Source: Hymenobacter translucens (lineage in GTDB: Bacteria > Bacteroidota > Bacteroidia > Cytophagales > Hymenobacteraceae). Taken from it: 64,000 nucleotides of DNA. The stretch's first letter is position 1, and each line of letters opens with the position of its first letter. The notes under the pieces were generated by a model that did not search any database, was not told the DNA's origin, and saw nothing but the letters and a program-made list of their open reading frames with translations. Shown here one piece after another: positions 41,501-49,524 of the stretch. Both the position numbers and the translations under genes were made by a program. Where the stretch lies: contig NZ_JAJERB010000001.1 in the NCBI RefSeq assembly GCF_020685205.1, forward strand, positions 62,001 through 126,000, written 5' to 3'.

Positions 41501-44367
41501 CCGTCAGCCTGCACTCCGATGCTGTAGACGCCGCCGGCGTTGAAGCCCGTGGCGGTGTTGAAAGTGGCATCCACCGAGCCGTTGTGGTTGAGCCGGACGA
41601 TGCCATTGGCCGTCGTACCGTTGAAAGTGGTGAACATGCCGCCCACCAGCACCTTGCCATCGTTCTGCACCGCAATGGTGTAGACGGAGCTATTGGCTCC
41701 CACGCCGATAACAAAGCCCGCATCCTGGGTGGCGTCGCTGTTGAGGCGCACGATGCCGTTGCTCAAGGGGCCGTTGTTGTAGCGGGTAAAATCGCCGCCC
41801 ACCAGTATCTGGGCATTGGCCTGCAAGGCCAGGCAGCGCACCACCGCGTTGAAGCCCGTACCGGGATTGAAGGTATTATCCACCTCGCCGGAGCTGGCCC
41901 AGCCATCCCCGTAAAGCCGCACCAGGTTGGTTCTGGGGCTGCCGTTATAAGAGATAAACTGGCCGCCCACCAGTATTTTGTTATCGAGCGTCGGCACCAC
42001 ACTGTTCACGGTGTTGCCGGGGCCGGCGTTGATGCCGGAGCCGGTGGCGTTGAAGTTGGGGTCTATGGCGCCGTCGACCGTGAGCTGCATCAGGCCGTTG
42101 CGCGCCGTGCCGTTATAGGAAGTAAAGTCGCCGCCCACCAGGATTTTGCCAGCCATCAGGTTGCCGCTCATCAGGTAGGGCGCCACGCTTTTCACCGCGC
42201 CGTTGAAGCCGGTGCCGGTGCCGAAGGCCGGGGTGTGGGCCGTGGCCGTGAGGGCGCGCGGCGCGCACATATCCAGCGGCCCCACCGGCGTAAGGCTCGC
42301 CCCCAGGCCAAAGGGTCGGGGCAGGAAGGTGAAGCTGTTGGGGGTGACGACAGTGTAGCCCGTGGCTGTGGTGAGGGTGAGCGGCCCGGTGGCGGCGTCT
42401 ATGGGCACCCGCACCGAGAGGTTGTACATGCCTTGTGCCGTGAATAGCCCCCGCCCACCCGTGCCGAAACGCACCGTCTGCACGTGGTTGAGGTAGTTGC
42501 CGGTAATCGTGACCAGCGTCCCCTCCGGCCCGCTGCTCGCTGGGAAGTCGATGTTGCTGAGCGTAGGGCAGGCCGCGATGGCAACCGTGTTGGAGGCCGG
42601 CGAGGTTTCGCCGTTGTAGCTGGCCACCGCCGAGTAATTGCCCGCCGTGGTGGTGGTGAGCGGGTTGGTGGTGGTGTTGCCCGGCGAGAACGTGAACGCG
42701 GCCCCGGGCATGGTCGTCGGCGAGTCGTTCAAGCTGAAGTCTGGGTTCACCCGCACCAGGCCTCGGTGGCCCGTCGGGTTGCCGGTGTTAAAGTTGGTGT
42801 ACGCGTCGAAGCTGCCGCCAATCAGCAGCTTGCCATCGGGCTGCTCGGCCACGGTGGTTACCGTCGGGTTGCGGGTGCCGGTGTAGTCGACGGTGTAGCC
42901 GTTGAGGCCGACCTCCGCCCCGTACGAGTCCAGGCGCACGAGCCCCGACTCGCTGGTGCCCGCCCGCCGGCCCACCAGCACGTGGCCGCTGCGCTGCAGG
43001 GCCACCAGCAGCACTTCCGTCGCAATGCTTCCGGTGAAGTCCGTGTCGGCCGAGCCAGTGGATAGGAGACGTACCAGGTTCGGACGGGCCGAGCCGGTGT
43101 ACGTGGCGAAAGAGCCGCCGGCCAGGATTTTGCCATCGGCCTGCACCACTAGGCTGTTCACCCGCGCCGCGTTGCTGACGTGGCCGTTGCTGTACACGTA
43201 GAAGGTGTTGCCTCCGGGGTTGAATGCAGTATCCTCCGTGCCATTGGTATTAAAGCGGACGAGGCGGTTGATGTAGATGGGGTTTTGCACGTCGCCCCGG
43301 TTCTCGATGACCCCTCCCCCAATCAGCACCTTACCGTCGTCCTGCAAGACCACAGCGTTGATGCCCTGAAGGCCCGTCATTTGGCCGGCGAACGTGCCAT
43401 CGCGGCTGCCGTCGGCGTTGAGCCGCACCACGTTGCCCTGAGGCTGGCCGTTGAAGGTGTCGAACAGGCCACACACCAGCACCTTGCCGTCGGGCTGCAC
43501 CACCACGCCGCGCACCTCATGCGGGCGGCTGAACGTGTAGCCGAAGCCCGAACCCAGCCCGAAGCTGGCATCCACCGTGCCGTCGGCGTTGAGCCGAATC
43601 AGGTTTGGGGCCGCCGCGCCGTTGTAGTAAGCAAACTGACCGCCCACCAGGATTTTGCCATCGGCCTGCAGCGCGATGCTGTTCACGGTGCCGTCGAAGC
43701 CCGAGCCGACGCTGAACCCCGTATCCAGGGTGCCGTCCACGTTGATGCGGGTCAGGTTATTCTGGGAGATGTAGTGCGTCGCGAACTGCCAGCTCTGGAA
43801 GGTGCCACCCAGCAGGATTTTGCCGTCGGGCTGCTGCACCACGCACTGCGCCGCGCCACTGAGGCCGCTTCGGGTCATGGCAAAAGCTGGCGTAGTGGCC
43901 GTGGCCGTGAGCGTGCGCGCCTGGCAGGCATCGAACGGCCCGGCCGGGCTGAGGGTAGTATACATTCCCCGGGGCCGCGCGAGGTACGAGAAGCTGGTGG
44001 CACTGCTTACCGCGCTGCCCGAGAGCGGGGTGAGCCGCAGCGCCCCGCTGGCCGCGTCCACCGGCACCTGTACCGTGAGGCTGCTGGCCGACTGCGCCGT
44101 AAACAGCGCCAGCGCCCCCCCGCCGAAGCGCACGCCCCGCACCTGGTCGAGGTTGCTGCCCGAGATAGTGACGAGCGTGCCCGCCGACCCGCTGCTCGGC
44201 GAAAAGCTGCTGATGGTGGGCGCCTGCGCGCGGCCCAGCAGCGGCAACAGGCTCAACAGTAGCAACACTACCCAGCGGGCGGTCAACGCAGGCAGCATGT
44301 ACCGTAGGGTCAGTGACTGGTCGAAGCCGCGCCCGAACTGGCTCGTGGATAAGTAAGTGTGTTTCAT
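35548..44367 (-). CDS. Giant four-module TIG/delta-60-repeat T9SS surface protein
   Basis: A 2939-residue exported protein. After the signal sequence (LLLLSLLPLLGRA, near residue 47) the same module occurs four times: one to four IPT/TIG domains followed by a delta-60-type propeller with many copies of VQPDGKVLVGGDFTxYNGT and RLNADGSRDAxF. TIG groups begin near residues 49, 602, 1141 and 1749; each propeller ends with an Ig-like SLNGETSAASN segment. A last TIG (about 2506), a linker and a type A T9SS domain (2862-2939, LLFPNPTTGAATLTG to ALRLAVE) follow. It is a likely adhesin or matrix protein. ATG 44298 (MLPALTARW) is an alternative start. Confidence 0.93.
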   Translation of the reverse strand: MKHTYLSTSQFGRGFDQSLTLRYMLPALTARWVVLLLLSLLPLLGRAQAPTISSFSPSSGSAGTLVTISGSNLDQVRGVRFGGGALALFTAQSASSLTVQVPVDAASGALRLTPLSGSAVSSATSFSYLARPRGMYTTLSPAGPFDACQARTLTATATTPAFAMTRSGLSGAAQCVVQQPDGKILLGGTFQSWQFATHYISQNNLTRINVDGTLDTGFSVGSGFDGTVNSIALQADGKILVGGQFAYYNGAAAPNLIRLNADGTVDASFGLGSGFGYTFSRPHEVRGVVVQPDGKVLVCGLFDTFNGQPQGNVVRLNADGSRDGTFAGQMTGLQGINAVVLQDDGKVLIGGGVIENRGDVQNPIYINRLVRFNTNGTEDTAFNPGGNTFYVYSNGHVSNAARVNSLVVQADGKILAGGSFATYTGSARPNLVRLLSTGSADTDFTGSIATEVLLVALQRSGHVLVGRRAGTSESGLVRLDSYGAEVGLNGYTVDYTGTRNPTVTTVAEQPDGKLLIGGSFDAYTNFNTGNPTGHRGLVRVNPDFSLNDSPTTMPGAAFTFSPGNTTTNPLTTTTAGNYSAVASYNGETSPASNTVAIAACPTLSNIDFPASSGPEGTLVTITGNYLNHVQTVRFGTGGRGLFTAQGMYNLSVRVPIDAATGPLTLTTATGYTVVTPNSFTFLPRPFGLGASLTPVGPLDMCAPRALTATAHTPAFGTGTGFNGAVKSVAPYLMSGNLMAGKILVGGDFTSYNGTARNGLMQLTVDGAIDPNFNATGSGINAGPGNTVNSVVPTLDNKILVGGQFISYNGSPRTNLVRLYGDGWASSGEVDNTFNPGTGFNAVVRCLALQANAQILVGGDFTRYNNGPLSNGIVRLNSDATQDAGFVIGVGANSSVYTIAVQNDGKVLVGGMFTTFNGTTANGIVRLNHNGSVDATFNTATGFNAGGVYSIGVQADGKVLVGGNFTTYQGVAASRIIRLNADGSRDATFVPGTGFDATVQSIVLQSDGKAVLGGSFTTYKSVAAGRVIRLNTDGSADAGFVPGSGANGTVVSLALQNNNLILAGGSFTSYNGYAGQNRLVRLAPDGTQNITPTPVSGASFSMSNANGTNPFYPRFAVEHQARATFNGLTANSNIVMVTECVAPTITSFTPTSGETGTVVTITGTTLGDITAVTVNNTAASITARSATSLTFTVAAGTTTGVVQVTNLAGTSTGGTFTVVNPTISNIAPASGPAGTLVVITGTNLDRVRGVRFGTGGLGLFTAQLAGSLTVRVPVDAATGALTLTSMAGNTLTGGTFTYYVRPAGLVATLSPAGPQDACQPRTLTGSAVSPAFGTGSGGNGAVYGLVVQTDGRILAGGTFTTYNSAAQNRLVRLLPDGSRDAAFVTGTGFDNNVNSVAVQADGKVLVGGFFTAYNGTTGLNRLVRLNADGTLDATFGTGTGFNYAVQSMVVQPDGKVLVAGIFTTYQGATVGNFIRLNADGSRDASFVTGSGFTGINVFGPRLALQPDGKLLAGGNFTGYNGTPRNGLVRLNANGSLDATFVTGTGFAGTVNTVAVQADGKVLVGGDFTGYNGTTGLNRLLRLNADGSIDATFATGSGFDAVVWNLIVQPDGKVLAAGDFTGYNGTTSLNRLLRLNADGSRDAAFATGTGFNSTLYTLTAQADGQVLAGGDFTNYNNTPTNRLVRLTPAGALDTSAKPVAGARFTFSPGGSATNPLVTSTAGSYTATASLNGETSAASNAVTLTVCPAPTITSFTPTSGATGTVVSVTGTNLEYASVASVNGTAGTITGTTTATSLTFTVAAGSTTGPVRVTTLGGTAVGGTFTVDPVTITSFTPTSGGSGTVVTLTGTNLLGANGVRINGVAVASYTVNSDTQITFTVAANNTTGAVSVTMPGGSVYSGGVFTVDPVTITSISPTGGGVGTVVVITGTNLTGATAVRINTVLQTGFVVNSPTQITFTVAAGTTTGPVRVTKGGIAYTGSTFTVVPLSISGLSPASGPAGTLVTITGTSLDQIRGVRFGGSGLALFTVQSAGSLTVQVPTDAATGVITLTSFSGAAISSAGSFTYTPRPAGLVAALSPAGPFDACVSRTLTASAVSPGFGTGTGLNGQVHSVVVQPDGKVLVGGDFTTYNGATGQNRLIRLHADGSRDAGFTLGTGFNAAVTAVAVQADGKVLVGGDFTAYNGTTGQNRLIRLHADGTLDASFATGAGFDSDVNSVVVQPDGRILVGGGFSQYNGVSTARLLRLNPDGSRDATFTSTTTSTVNSVAVQADGKVLMGLLYSGFSSPIFRLHANGTYDNSFTSSGFNGSILSVVVQADGKVVVGGNFTQYVNLTQRGISRLSSTGSPETSFATGSGFSNGATSGQAYAIMPQPDGKLVVVGNFTSYNGTPANRLIRLTAAGSPDASLATGSGFDNSTRGLAVLADGSLVVGGDFTTYNGTPANRLSRLSATGGQTDVPTPVSGATFTFSPGNITTNPLVTSTAGTYSVVASLNGETSAASNVVTLTACPPTITALSVPAELPGMPVTLTGTGFMPGSSVSFGGVAAGSVIVNSPTSLTATVPSSMAAGSSAVVVTTSGGSSATAPAFAVLAVYDGGAPDACATAVPPTASLNDGGWHYLLSSTGQVVAAYNYTGPSLGDLAIDVLRANPATAVRREAGMGAYLDRNFHLTASGGRFDGRTVAVRFYGLTAEFARLQAAAPSLTLATLNATQYSGTNEDCALANNAPTGERRVLPAPATAPACASWFAANLDVTDHFSEFYLTGTEGPLPVKLVSFTAEQRGPAVELAWRTASENNSDRFEVERSADGRTFERLGTVAAQGNSSRASDYAFLDGRYPDAISLLYYRLRQVDRDGTFSYSPVRPVRVSARPTAGLLLFPNPTTGAATLTGTEPGTAVTVYDALGRQVLTATTDATGVVELVLPRGLPTGVYVVRVGSKALRLAVE

Positions 44368-44755
44368 GCGGAAAGCGGGAACAGGATTAGCGGAAATCAG
44401 TTGAGCAGTTCGTCAGCCTGCCGGGCTGTTGAAGATCCAACTGCCGGCTGGCCCGCGCGTCGGCTCGAGCGCATGCGCGCAGGGGCAACGGGTACTGAGA
44501 ATCAGGAGGTAGCAAGGCTGCTACGAACCTGCATTTTCACTGTATAAAGGTGGCCATAAGGCCAGCTGAACCCGGCCGAATTCCTGCCATTTTGCACTGT
44601 TTCCCTGATTATTGGCCGTTTGGCAGGATTTTATCCTCTTTTGGCGGGCTTTTCACGGGCTTGCGAACGGCAGGCGTTCTTAGCATGCCGCCGGCCCGCT
44701 TCTCCCCTGGCGCGCACGAATCTCCTTCTGCCCCCTACACCCTGCCGCCCACACA
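44368..44755. other. Intergenic region between kinase-regulator and giant gene
   Basis: About 390 bp with only unconvincing short ORFs. It must contain the promoter of the giant gene, but no TAnnTTTG box with proper spacing was found on the minus strand. Regulation by the upstream AraC-type hybrid protein is possible but inferred. Confidence 0.5.
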
Positions 44756-47700
44756 CTATACCTGCGGCGTGCGGTACTCGCTGGGCCGGCGGCCAAAACG
44801 CTCAGCATAGCAGGTGCTGAAATACTTGGCCGAGGCGAAGCCCACCGCTTCGGCCACCTGCGCCACGGTGCCGAAGTTGCCGGCTTCAAGCAGCTGCCGG
44901 GCCTGGTACAGGCGCAGCTCGCGCAGCCAGGCCGCTGGCGTAAGACCAGCCAGCTCGCCCAGCCGGCGGTACAGCGTCCGCTCGCTCAGGCCCAGTAGCC
45001 GGGCCAGCTCGGCCGGGCCAAACTCCTCATCGCCCAGGTTGGCCATTACCCGTTCCTGCCACCGGGTGAGCTGCTCACTTGCAGTGGGTGGGGCAGCCGG
45101 TGCTTCTTCGGCCTCCGCATCAGGAGCGGCTGCAACTTGCCCCACGGTCAGTGCTACACTGGCAGCTTCGCCCGGTGCTTCCTCAGCCTGAGCAGCAAAT
45201 TGGCGGCGGACGTCCTGGCGGGCCAGCAGCAAGTGCACCCGGGCCAGCAGCTCGGCCGGAGAGAAAGGCTTGGTCAGGTAGTCGTCGACGCCCACGGTGA
45301 GGACGGCTTGGCGGTGTACCTCGTCGGCGCGGGCCGTGAGCATCAGCACGGGCACGGCGGCAAGGGCCGGGGCGGACTTAAGGCGGGCCAGCAGCTCGGT
45401 ACCGCTCAGGCGCGGCATCATGGCGTCGGTGGTAATAAGGTCGACGGGGGCTTCGCGGCTGAGCAGCTCCAGTGCCTCCTGACCGTCAGCCGCGGTCAGC
45501 ACTTCGTAGGCCGGGCTCAGCAGCTGGCACAGGTACGCGCGGAGGTCTGGTTCGTCTTCCACCACCAGCACGCGGGGAGGCGAGTTAGCCGGGGAGGGTT
45601 GCCGGTGCAGCGTTTCGCTTGCGGGTGACAACGCAGATGCTGGCATTATCCCCGCATTCTCGCTTTCAAACGATGTCCTTTCTAAAGTTTCCCTAACCGT
45701 TTCGGCCAGAAAGCGCAGGGTGAAGGCGGCGCCCTGCCCTGTCCCACTCACCAGCGTGAGGGTGCCGCCCAGCAGCTCAGCCAGCTCGCGGCTTAGCGCC
45801 AGGCCCAGGCCGGTGCCGCCCTGGGCCTGGTTTTGCGGGCTTTGGTAGAAGCGTTCGAACACCCGCTCCTGCTCGGCCGGCGCGATGCCGGGGCCGGTGT
45901 CGCGCACGGTCAGGGTATAGTAGCCATCAGCAGCAGGCAGCGCAGCCTCGACGCTGACGGTGCCGCCAGCCGGCGTGTGGTTCAGCGCGTTGCCGAGCAG
46001 GTTGGTCATAATTTGCTCCACCTTGTCGGCATCCACCAGCAGATACAGCGCCGCAGGCAGCATTTCGGGGCCGTGCAGCGCCAGGCCGCGCGCCGCCGCC
46101 AGGGGCTCAAACTGGCCGACTATCCGTCGCAAAAAAGGCGCTATGTCCGTAGGCATGGGCTGCACGGTCAGGCGGCCGGCCTGCAGCTTGGTCAAATCCA
46201 GGATGCGGTCAATCAGCTCGCTGAGGCGCTGGGCCTGCCGATGAGCCAGCGCGACCGGGGCGCGCACGCCGGCAGGCAGCGGTTGAACGGGGTTAGTCAG
46301 CAGGGTTTCGAGCGGGGCCAGCACCAGGGTCAGGGGGGTGCGCAGCTCGTGGCTGGCATTGGCGAAGAATTGATTTTTGGCCGCGTCCAGCTCGCCCAGG
46401 CGCTGAGCCTGGTCTTCCAGCTGCTGCTGCTGGGCGGCCAGGCGGGCATTGTCGCGCCGCTGCCGGCGGGTGGTCCGCCACAGCACCACGGCCAGCGCAC
46501 CCAGGCCGGCCAGGCCTACCAGCAGCCCACCCAGGGCCGTACGCTGCTGCCGGGCTTGCACGGTGGCCTGGAGCTGCGTTCGGCGTAAACGAGCCAGACG
46601 ACTTTGCTGCCGCTGGGCGGCCTGGTCGAACTCGTAGCGGGCCACGCGCGTGGGTATCTGCGCGGCCTCCAGCGTATCGGCCAGGGCCAGGGCAGCCAGG
46701 CCATACGTAGCCGCCCGGGCCGGCTGGCCCTGCTCCTGGCAGCTGGCAGCCAGCCCGCGCAGGTAGTCCAGGGTGAGGACTGCCTGGTGTTCCTGCCGGG
46801 CCTGCTGCAGCGCCGTCTGCCAGGCGTGCAGGGCCCGCGCTCCCTGGCCGGTGGCCGCGTAGTAGCGGGCCCAACTGGCCCTTAACTCGCAGTAGCCGGC
46901 ATACGAGCGCAGCGGCAAATGCAAGGAGTCGACCAGGTGCTGGCCGGCTACGAGCAGGGGCCGGGCCGCATCCGGGCGGCCCAGCGCCAGCAGGATGGCG
47001 CTTTCCTGCACCAGGCCCAGCGCACGGTCGTAGGGCGTAACAGTACCCGTGGGCCGATGGGGACGCAGGGTGCGGGCATTGTAGCGCTGCGCGTCGGCAA
47101 AGCGCCCCAGCTTGAAGTAGGCGCGGGCAAGGGCATGGTTCATGGCCGCGTAATAGGTTTCCGGTGCGAAGCCAGGTAAAGTCAGCGCTTTCTGCAGGAA
47201 GGGCAGCGCCCGGGCGTGGTTGCCCCATTCGTTATACATGATGCCGATGGCGCCCAACTCGTTGTAGTAGCGAAAGGTCGAGCAGGTGCGGAATAGCTCC
47301 GCGGCCCGCATCCGCTGGCTGATGGCCTGGTTGTAGTCGCCCCGGGCGCCGTAGTAACTGCCGAGCATGCGGTAGCAGATGGCGCTATTCATCACGCTGC
47401 CACGCTGGCGCTCGAGCGCCAGCCGCCGCGTGAAGAACTCCCGGTTGGCTTCCGGCTGCTTCAACTCGGAATTGACCTCCTTGATCCACTCAAGCAGATA
47501 GGGCTGCGGTCCGCCCCCCAGGGCGTCGTAGGCGCGCAGGGCCGCGAGCAGGGTGTCGCGCATGGCCGACAGATCGGGAGCCGGGCGCAGCGCCAGCTCG
47601 TCGAAGGCCACCACCAGCCGCAGCGGAACCTGTTCAGGGTAGCGCAGACGCGTGGCCAGCCGCAGCGCTTCGCGGTGCTCGACCAGCAGATCGGGCAGCG

Positions 47701-48028
47701 CCTCCCGCGACAGGTCGGTCAGATGGAAAAGCTGGGTGAGGGTTTGCAGGCGCAGGCTATCGCCGGTCTGCCGGGTCAGGACCTGTCGCAGCGAGTCGTT
47801 GTTGGCATCCCAGTAGCGGTGGTCGTAGCGCACCGCCCGTTGCCGGCGCTGGTACCCGGCCCGCTGTTCTGGTTCTGGGCCCGCCGAAGCGGCGGGAAGC
47901 TGCCCCGGCAGCAGAAACAGGAAAAGCAGCCAGGCTCGCCGCGTTAGCCGGAACTCATGCCTTCGACGCAGATCTAAAAGACAAGGCATAGCAGCTTCAG
48001 AACGAGCGCAGTGCCCGGGAATAAACAA
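44756..48028 (-). CDS. Hybrid two-component protein: TPR sensor, histidine kinase, receiver, AraC HTH
   Basis: A 1090-residue one-protein signalling system. The N-terminal region (about 15-480) has a signal or anchor helix and TPR-like repeats, probably periplasmic; a membrane helix lies near 500-520. The kinase core follows: H-box NASHELRTPL (His about 557), N-box LLGNALNHTP, DTGPGIAP and GGTGLGLAL. Then come a receiver (VLVVEDEPDLRAYL, phospho-acceptor Asp in TTDAMMPRLSG near 866, Lys in YLTKPFSPAE) and a C-terminal AraC HTH (about 985-1085). Such hybrids often control polysaccharide or surface genes in Bacteroidota; the T9SS giant gene lies directly downstream. ATG 47989 is an alternative start. 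Confidence 0.93.
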   Translation of the reverse strand: MFIPGHCARSEAAMPCLLDLRRRHEFRLTRRAWLLFLFLLPGQLPAASAGPEPEQRAGYQRRQRAVRYDHRYWDANNDSLRQVLTRQTGDSLRLQTLTQLFHLTDLSREALPDLLVEHREALRLATRLRYPEQVPLRLVVAFDELALRPAPDLSAMRDTLLAALRAYDALGGGPQPYLLEWIKEVNSELKQPEANREFFTRRLALERQRGSVMNSAICYRMLGSYYGARGDYNQAISQRMRAAELFRTCSTFRYYNELGAIGIMYNEWGNHARALPFLQKALTLPGFAPETYYAAMNHALARAYFKLGRFADAQRYNARTLRPHRPTGTVTPYDRALGLVQESAILLALGRPDAARPLLVAGQHLVDSLHLPLRSYAGYCELRASWARYYAATGQGARALHAWQTALQQARQEHQAVLTLDYLRGLAASCQEQGQPARAATYGLAALALADTLEAAQIPTRVARYEFDQAAQRQQSRLARLRRTQLQATVQARQQRTALGGLLVGLAGLGALAVVLWRTTRRQRRDNARLAAQQQQLEDQAQRLGELDAAKNQFFANASHELRTPLTLVLAPLETLLTNPVQPLPAGVRAPVALAHRQAQRLSELIDRILDLTKLQAGRLTVQPMPTDIAPFLRRIVGQFEPLAAARGLALHGPEMLPAALYLLVDADKVEQIMTNLLGNALNHTPAGGTVSVEAALPAADGYYTLTVRDTGPGIAPAEQERVFERFYQSPQNQAQGGTGLGLALSRELAELLGGTLTLVSGTGQGAAFTLRFLAETVRETLERTSFESENAGIMPASALSPASETLHRQPSPANSPPRVLVVEDEPDLRAYLCQLLSPAYEVLTAADGQEALELLSREAPVDLITTDAMMPRLSGTELLARLKSAPALAAVPVLMLTARADEVHRQAVLTVGVDDYLTKPFSPAELLARVHLLLARQDVRRQFAAQAEEAPGEAASVALTVGQVAAAPDAEAEEAPAAPPTASEQLTRWQERVMANLGDEEFGPAELARLLGLSERTLYRRLGELAGLTPAAWLRELRLYQARQLLEAGNFGTVAQVAEAVGFASAKYFSTCYAERFGRRPSEYRTPQV

Positions 48029-48236
48029 TAGCCAAAAGTAGGCAATGCACTCCTCTTTCAGGTTCCAGCCATGTAAATATTCAACGGAAATCTACTCTGA
48101 AAGCAAGGCCGCCCGGGCAAAAAACAGTTGGGTCACCGGGCGACACTTACTGGCAACGTAAGCTTAGCACCTAGGTCGCACCACCAAGGAAAAGCCGAAG
48201 AATCACTGAAACTGCTCTACGCCTAACCTGATGCGC

Positions 48237-49286
48237 TTAGGCCACTGCGCTGAGCGGCACGGGGTGCAGGATCAGAAACACCAGCTCCCGCAGAATCTCG
48301 CCGTCGGTCATCGAGCCACTTTCGATGCCCTTGCTTTGCAGATCGGCCCGGCGGATCAGGTGGATAATGTCGCGGGTGCGCTGCAGACTGTAGCCGCGCA
48401 GCGCCTGCTGGTACTCCTTCTGGGCAAACGAGTTCATGATGCCCAGCTTCTTAAAGTCGGCGTCGGACGGGTTGTTGGCCTGGTGCAAAACCAGCAGCTT
48501 GGTAAAGAAGCCGAACAGCAGCGTCAAATTCGGAATCAGCGGATTGGCTTTCGGATTAGCCTCGAAGTACATCAGGATGCGGTTGGCCTTGAGCACGTCG
48601 CGCTGCACCAGGGCTTTCTGCAATTCGAAGATGTTGTAGTCCTTGCTGATGCCCACCAGCCGCTGCACCAGGTCTTCGTCGATGGGCTGCCCGGGCTTGA
48701 GATTGAGCAGCAGCTTGTCGACTTCGTTGGTCAGCCGGCCCAGGTCGGCGCCGATGTACTCGGCCAGCATGGCGGTGGCCTGCCCGGTAATCTGCTGCTG
48801 CCGCGACCGGACGTAGGCCGTAAGCCAGGCCGCCACCTGGTTGTCGTAAATCTTCTTGCTGGTGACCAGGGAGGCCTTCTCCCCCATCAGCTTACCCAGC
48901 TTTTTGCGGGCATCCAGGGTTTTGTGCTTGTAGCAGAACACCAGTACGGTGCTGGGCAGCGGGTTCTTCAGGTAGGCTTCCAGAAACGGAAAGCTTTTCT
49001 CCGCTTCCAGATCAGCCACGGCCTGGGCTTCCTTGACGATAACCACCGACCGCTCGGCCATCATCGGAAACCGCCTCGCCTGGCCCAGAATGGAAGCCAC
49101 GTCCACGTCTTTGCCGTAGAGCACCACCTGGTTGAAGCTCCGCTCGTGCTCGGGCATTACGTGCTGCTCGAGGTGGTCGGCAATCAGGTCGATGTAGTAC
49201 GGCTCATCCCCCTGCAGAAAGTACACGGGGGCAAACTGCCGCTGGCGCAGCTGGTGCAGAAGCTCGTCGGGCGAGAAGGAAGGCAA
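48237..49286 (-). CDS. holA: DNA polymerase III delta subunit
   Basis: A 349-residue clamp-loader subunit that opens the beta clamp during replication. The N-terminal region has the family motif PVYFLQGDEPYYIDLIAD, followed by FPMMAERSVVIVKEAQ and ISKDYNIFELQKAL; the helical C-terminus (FFTKLLVLHQA to ELVFLILHPV) is the collar domain. It is divergent from tyrS, with both genes sharing an unusual repeated leader. ATG 49286 begins 5 bp after the repeat arm. Confidence 0.93.
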   Translation of the reverse strand: MPSFSPDELLHQLRQRQFAPVYFLQGDEPYYIDLIADHLEQHVMPEHERSFNQVVLYGKDVDVASILGQARRFPMMAERSVVIVKEAQAVADLEAEKSFPFLEAYLKNPLPSTVLVFCYKHKTLDARKKLGKLMGEKASLVTSKKIYDNQVAAWLTAYVRSRQQQITGQATAMLAEYIGADLGRLTNEVDKLLLNLKPGQPIDEDLVQRLVGISKDYNIFELQKALVQRDVLKANRILMYFEANPKANPLIPNLTLLFGFFTKLLVLHQANNPSDADFKKLGIMNSFAQKEYQQALRGYSLQRTRDIIHLIRRADLQSKGIESGSMTDGEILRELVFLILHPVPLSAVA

Positions 49287-49373
49287 GTTGAATTAGTAAG
49301 TAAGAATTAGTAAGTAAGAATTGCTCCTTATGCAGTTCCTGATACGGAATGCGCCGAAGACAATTCTTCTGGT

Positions 49374-49381
49374 CAAAGGTA
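49374..49381 (-). promoter_or_regulatory. Candidate -7 promoter box of holA
   Basis: Minus-strand TACCTTTG, a full match to TAnnTTTG, 88 bp before the holA start. It is the mirror image of the tyrS box 12 bp away. No clear TTG -33 element is visible. Confidence 0.55.
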
Positions 49382-49393
49382 CGGGCTGGCGCT

Positions 49394-49401
49394 TACCTTT
49401 G
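49394..49401 (+). promoter_or_regulatory. Candidate -7 promoter box of tyrS
   Basis: TACCTTTG, a full TAnnTTTG match, 124 bp before the tyrS start and in mirror symmetry with the holA box. The two boxes face outward. Confidence 0.55.
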
Positions 49402-49524
49402 CAGCTTAGTTGGCAAGGATTGGAGGCCACTTGACCGACCAGTCAGGTTGCGCTACTCGCAGTAAATGAGTTGCGCAGTTCCAATTCTTACTTACTAATT
49501 CTTACTTACTAATTAAAAGAAGGA

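Larger units (their letters stand above)
49291..49514. repeat. Perfect 33-bp inverted arms around the holA-tyrS divergent promoter
   Basis: 33 bp at 49291-49323 are the exact reverse complement of 49482-49514. Each arm holds two copies of CTTACTTACTAATT. Because the genes diverge, both mRNAs carry the same sense sequence immediately before the start codon (ATG 49286, GTG 49525). A related shorter stretch precedes the gene at 54598. Origin and function are unknown. Confidence 0.95.

Noticed and set aside
36292-44262. Long plus-strand ORFs opposite the giant gene
   Set aside because: They mirror the repeats of the minus-strand gene; long antisense frames are expected in GC-rich coding DNA.
49291-49514. 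Insertion sequence or MITE with 33-bp terminal repeats
   Set aside because: No target-site duplication is evident, the arms are internally tandem, and their position next to both start codons fits a leader element better; not fully excluded.
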